DNA from: Bursaphelenchus xylophilus
Lineage: Eukaryota > Nematoda > Chromadorea > Rhabditida > Aphelenchoididae
Direction: 5' to 3'
Length of the DNA stretch: 64,000 nt
NCBI GenBank assembly: GCA_904066235.2
Contig: CAJFCV020000001.1
Location: 11,899,291-11,963,290, forward strand
A program made the position numbers and the translations under genes. The first letter of the stretch is position 1, and each line of letters opens with the position of its first letter. The notes below the pieces were generated by a model. The model had not been told where the DNA came from, searched no databases, and saw nothing but the letters and a program-made list of their open reading frames with translations. Shown piece by piece: positions 60,450 through 64,000 of the stretch.

Positions 60450-63400
60450 CTACTCATATGATCCGTTAGCCTTTTTTCTGCAGATTCTCCGCTGTTTCAT
60501 GCACATGACAGCCAGAACGAAGAGTAAAGTGGAGATCAACGAGCCCATGCTCATCGCCAAAACGAGGAGTCCCTGTCGGCTGATGGCGCAACCGTCCGTC
60601 GATTCAACATGCTCTTCTTCGACTCCAAACTCTGAAAGGTAATTTTGAATTTGTTTGTCGATTTTTAGAGGAGATTTAGGTATCAAATTTGACAATATTG
60701 CACTAGACACCTACCTCTCAAAGTCGCTCCCAAAGGAGGAGTTTCGTCCAGATCGTAGATCATCAACTGCCCAGATATCATTGGCTCATCGCTTTCGAAG
60801 GGCAAGGGAGCATCTCGCATCCGATGCGAGTCCCAGGACACCTAAAATTCGAAGCTTTTATATTAGTCCTCATGGATAACAAACCTCCATCCGATCGATG
60901 CGTTCGCCGGGTCGCCTCTTCGATCGACTGGTCGGAGACCTCCGCACATCCGATAATCCTTCAGATCGAAGCTAAAAAAGAAGAATTCAGTGAGTTTAAA
61001 CCATTCAAAAATAATTTTTTGCTCTAAAATACCAAGTGTAATATAAGAATCAGCTTACCTTGCTCATAAGATCGTCCATACTACTCAGCAATGCCCTTCG
61101 ATCCGTCACCGAGTCTTTGAGCATCTTCTGAATGCCCTCTCGATTAATATCATCGGGCAAATTGGCGAGCAAATCGGTCAAAGTTGGAGGTATCGTCACA
61201 TCGGAATCATAGTCAACGTAGTCTGAAATTTTGTGTAAAAACATTGAATAAAATATACGAAAACATAAAAAGGAACAGAAATTCAAAGAAAAAAGCAGTG
61301 ATAGTTAGAAGAGAGCGGCAGAACAAAAGAAATTTAAAAAAATTATATTGTACTTGATACCGGAGAAAAAATGGCTGTAACTTTTTGAATTTTAGTCGGA
61401 AAACATTGATTTTTTGCAGGGATTTCTAGTCGATTGGTCAAATAGAATGTGCCAAGTTTCAACAAAATCTGAAAACTTAATTTTCTGGCCACCTCTTGCC
61501 CCAAATTCCAATTTTTCACACCTTTACCTATCCTTAACCACTCCTCACCGTTCCAAATTTCCCATAAAATACAAATAAAAACTCACTTCAAAATGAAAAT
61601 GTAAAAATAAAATGGAAAAAATGGAAAACAAATCTTTGATTAATGGTGCCCAAAAACCAACCTAGGAACCTTCCGAAAAAGCCACCTTTTTTGGACTGCG
61701 CGCTGGACAGGCGGACCGAGCCCTGCGACGCCGTGGTCGGGTGATCATACTGCTTCCCGTCCTCCGGATGCAGATCGTCGTTGGTTTCAAAGTCGGTGTG
61801 CGCCGCCTCCCGGCGGTTGGAGTCCTTGGCTTGGCCGCCGAAAGCCTCTTTGTCCGGCGAGAAGCCGGGTCCAAACACTGTCGGAGCATTGTCGTTGCTG
61901 TCGGCGACAATCGGAGAAGATGGTGGAAGGCCGCCGTAGGGGACGGCGGGATGCTCGGAAGAGGGGAGAGAGGGACTTGGGGCGGGCTCCGCGATGGGGG
62001 ACAATCCGCGCGGTTTTTCGCTGAAATACGAAAGTTTTATGTGGAAAAATTAATAAAAAATTGATGGCTCGGTCTCCTGCTATCCTAAAATTCCATGTAC
62101 ATTACAATTTTCGTCTTCTAAACCAGTAATTTTCCCGAAAAAGTAAAAATTTTTTGACTTTTGTCATCAAAAAAGGTTTCAAGAAAAATCATCGTATAAA
62201 ATGTCGCCTAACGACTGGATTCGAGTGAAAATTCTAACATACGTTAACGACATCATTATCTTGCACAAGCAAAAAGTTTATAACCTTACTGTGAAAACTG
62301 CAACCACTAGAGCGTTCTGAACTAAACCGTCAATATTTACCTCCAAAAAAGTTTAGAACAAAAATTATCGTATAAACTGTCGCCGAGTGATCGGATTTGA
62401 ACAAAACTGAGAATATACTCTTGTCAGGTCATGTTTTTGAAGGGTTTAAATTTTGATAACACTGCTTTTAAAATTGCGACGTCTAGAGCACCTTGAACTT
62501 GACCTTGTTTAGCCCAAAAATTTAATTTTTTTGATACTTTTTATATTCGAAAGTGGTGTAGTAGCGACAAAAATAGTGTAATTATAGAAGGGGACAACGT
62601 ATTTTACCTTCAATTCCATATTTCCAACTTACTCAAACTGTTTCTTCTTCCGATCTGTCGGTTTTTTGGTCGTTGTCTTCTGTTTCTTCGGTCTCTTGGT
62701 CGACGGACTTCGTTGTCGTGTGGTTGGTGGAGGTGTGGTCTCGTCGTATTCCTCACCAATCTCTTCCTCAGTCTCTGTGGTTTCCGTTTCCTCATCTTCC
62801 GAGTTGTTACTCTCTTCTTCCTCTTCTTTTTCATCGGTATTTCCGCTTTTTTTTCCCGACAAAAGATGAACATTGTCGTTGTCCTCTTTCGTTGAGCAGG
62901 GAGGTGGCTGAAATTAGATGGGTAATGGTCGTATTTTGCGCAAAATTTGTTTATCAAGCGGTGCAAATTTGAAAACCACCGAAAATCGCTTTTTTTTGGA
63001 AAATTTCTAAAAAATCCGTCATCATAGTCAAAAAGATGTTGAAAATTCCCTTAGGGGATGATTTTTGAACTGGAAACTTTTTATGTATTATATATATGGT
63101 CTATGAAATAAATAATAAGTTAAGAAATCTTTGAATAATTCGTATTTTACAAGTCATTATGACGGATTTTCTGGAAATTTTACTAAAAACTCGAAATTTT
63201 GAGGAATTGGTACAAATTTGAACTGGCAAAAACAATTTCATTAGCCAATATTATTTTTTTAAAGGTAAAATACGATATGGTTAAAGTGTGACTGTTTTTT
63301 TGTACCCAAAGGCCAATTTTTCCTAGTATAATATAATTTCTCCCTCAAAAAATTTTGAAACATTAAAAAATAAACCTTTCAAAATACTCAAAACATTGTT

Positions 63401-64000
63401 CTGACCAATTTTCAAACATACCGTAACCCCATCGCATCTCCCGTCCTTCTTCATGCACATCCGAATCTGGCAGAAGAACCAGAGGGCCGGCTTGTCCGCG
63501 AACTTGAACACCTGCGACTCGGCGTAGGCTCGTTGCAAGTCGGCCGAGTATCGGATGCCCGTGATCAGGATTGGATCCACCGGACATCCGCGGGAGTCAA
63601 TCACCTCGGCCTTGGTGTTCACACCGTCCGTCACGTAACAGTTGTGGACGAGGACGCCGTACATGGCTAAAATATGGAAAAATTAAATTTCAAAAAATAA
63701 AATGTAGGTAAATTCAGGGGTTTTAGAGAACTAAAACACGCTAAAATACGATTTTTAAAAGTTTTTACAAAAAGATCTTTTTTTTTAAATTTCGGAAAAT
63801 TATGTCATCATGACATATTTTTTTTAAAATTTTTCGAATTTAAATTTTTTTTTGCTAAAATGTCAAAATCTTGGAGAGAAAACATGTCTGACATGACATG
63901 ATTTTTGAAAATTTCAAAAAAATGAGTCATCATGACACATTTTTTTTAAATTTTTTCCTCAAGAAAATCAAAAAAGAATTGAGAAAACTCACAGTCATCG
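60450..64000 (-). CDS. ZP-domain (cuticlin-like) membrane protein, 3' part
   Basis: Exons on the minus strand: 64000-63993 (partial, continues beyond the window), 63666-63422, 62907-62633, 62020-61662, 61222-61059, 60971-60885, 60841-60715 and 60631-60450, all in phase. The first full exon is the C-terminal half of a ZP domain (VHNCYVTDGVNTKAEVIDSR, GCPVDPIL, FKFADKPALWFFCQIRMC), typical of nematode cuticlins. Then come an acidic then lysine-rich linker (EEEEESNNSEDEE; KRPKKQKTTTKK), a Pro/Ser-rich stretch, a candidate furin site (RSKR, exon 60971-60885), and a C-terminal membrane helix (LLVLAMSMGSLISTLLFVLA) with a short basic tail. Expected to be secreted into the apical matrix after cleavage. 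The donor at 61662 (CTAG before GTTGGT) is weak. Confidence 0.88.

Overview
The window looks like nuclear DNA of a nematode. It is AT-rich, its genes are split by GT-AG introns with TTTCAG-type acceptors, and an acceptor-like TTTCAG sits 4 bases before the ATG of the ClpX gene, as expected for spliced-leader trans-splicing. The gene set is animal: a ciliary BBS9, a cuticlin-like ZP-domain protein, GINS2 and COX6A. I cannot name the species. There is no bacterial or organellar sequence, no rRNA and no CRISPR. All exon boundaries below were read by eye from splice signals and frame continuity; for most genes the summed exon lengths are an exact multiple of three.

Layout. 1-10.4 kb is gene-dense: a foldback element, an unrecognised gene with a possible alternative last exon (-), TTC4 (+), an unrecognised coiled-coil/CPEC protein (+), then three genes on the minus strand in the order AHCY, GINS2, COX6A (promoter side at 10.34 kb). 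10.9-17.5 kb is repeat-rich: five covarying GC-rich hairpins joined by intron-like sequences, a three-unit tandem repeat with purine-rich tracts, and several long foldbacks. 17.5-26.7 kb holds a small basic protein and an 11-exon BBS9 (-) with three large foldbacks inside its introns. 27.7-34.6 kb is SLC35C2 (-), whose first intron is 5.2 kb of minisatellites, GCAC-N-GTGC palindromes, a tRNA-like sequence and tandem arrays. 34.6-47.9 kb has no gene I can support but holds a foldback and a helically phased palindrome array (42.2-43.7 kb). 47.9-56.3 kb contains a NUDT3-type Nudix hydrolase (+), ARFRP1 (-) and mitochondrial CLPX (+), which carries a small opposite-strand gene nested in an intron between inverted repeats. 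56.3-64 kb holds a duplicated copy of the CLPX 3' end, an amidase relic, a three-exon unrecognised gene (-) and the 3' part of a ZP-domain membrane protein (-) running off the right edge.

The recognised genes are mostly unlinked housekeeping functions: methyl cycle (AHCY), DNA replication (GINS2), respiration (COX6A), Hsp90 co-chaperone (TTC4), mitochondrial protein unfolding (CLPX), Golgi traffic (ARFRP1, SLC35C2), cilia (BBS9), inositol pyrophosphates (NUDT) and apical matrix (ZP). The AHCY-GINS2-COX6A run has short gaps (353 and 285 bp) and could be co-transcribed. What stands out is the non-coding fraction: at least eight long foldback elements, several dispersed short motifs (GTAATATAA, CCGTATTTTAC, CCGTCATCATGAC, TTTTCGTGGTGGGAC, GCAC-N-GTGC, TTTGCGGGCAGCC) and one hairpin family with compensatory base changes.
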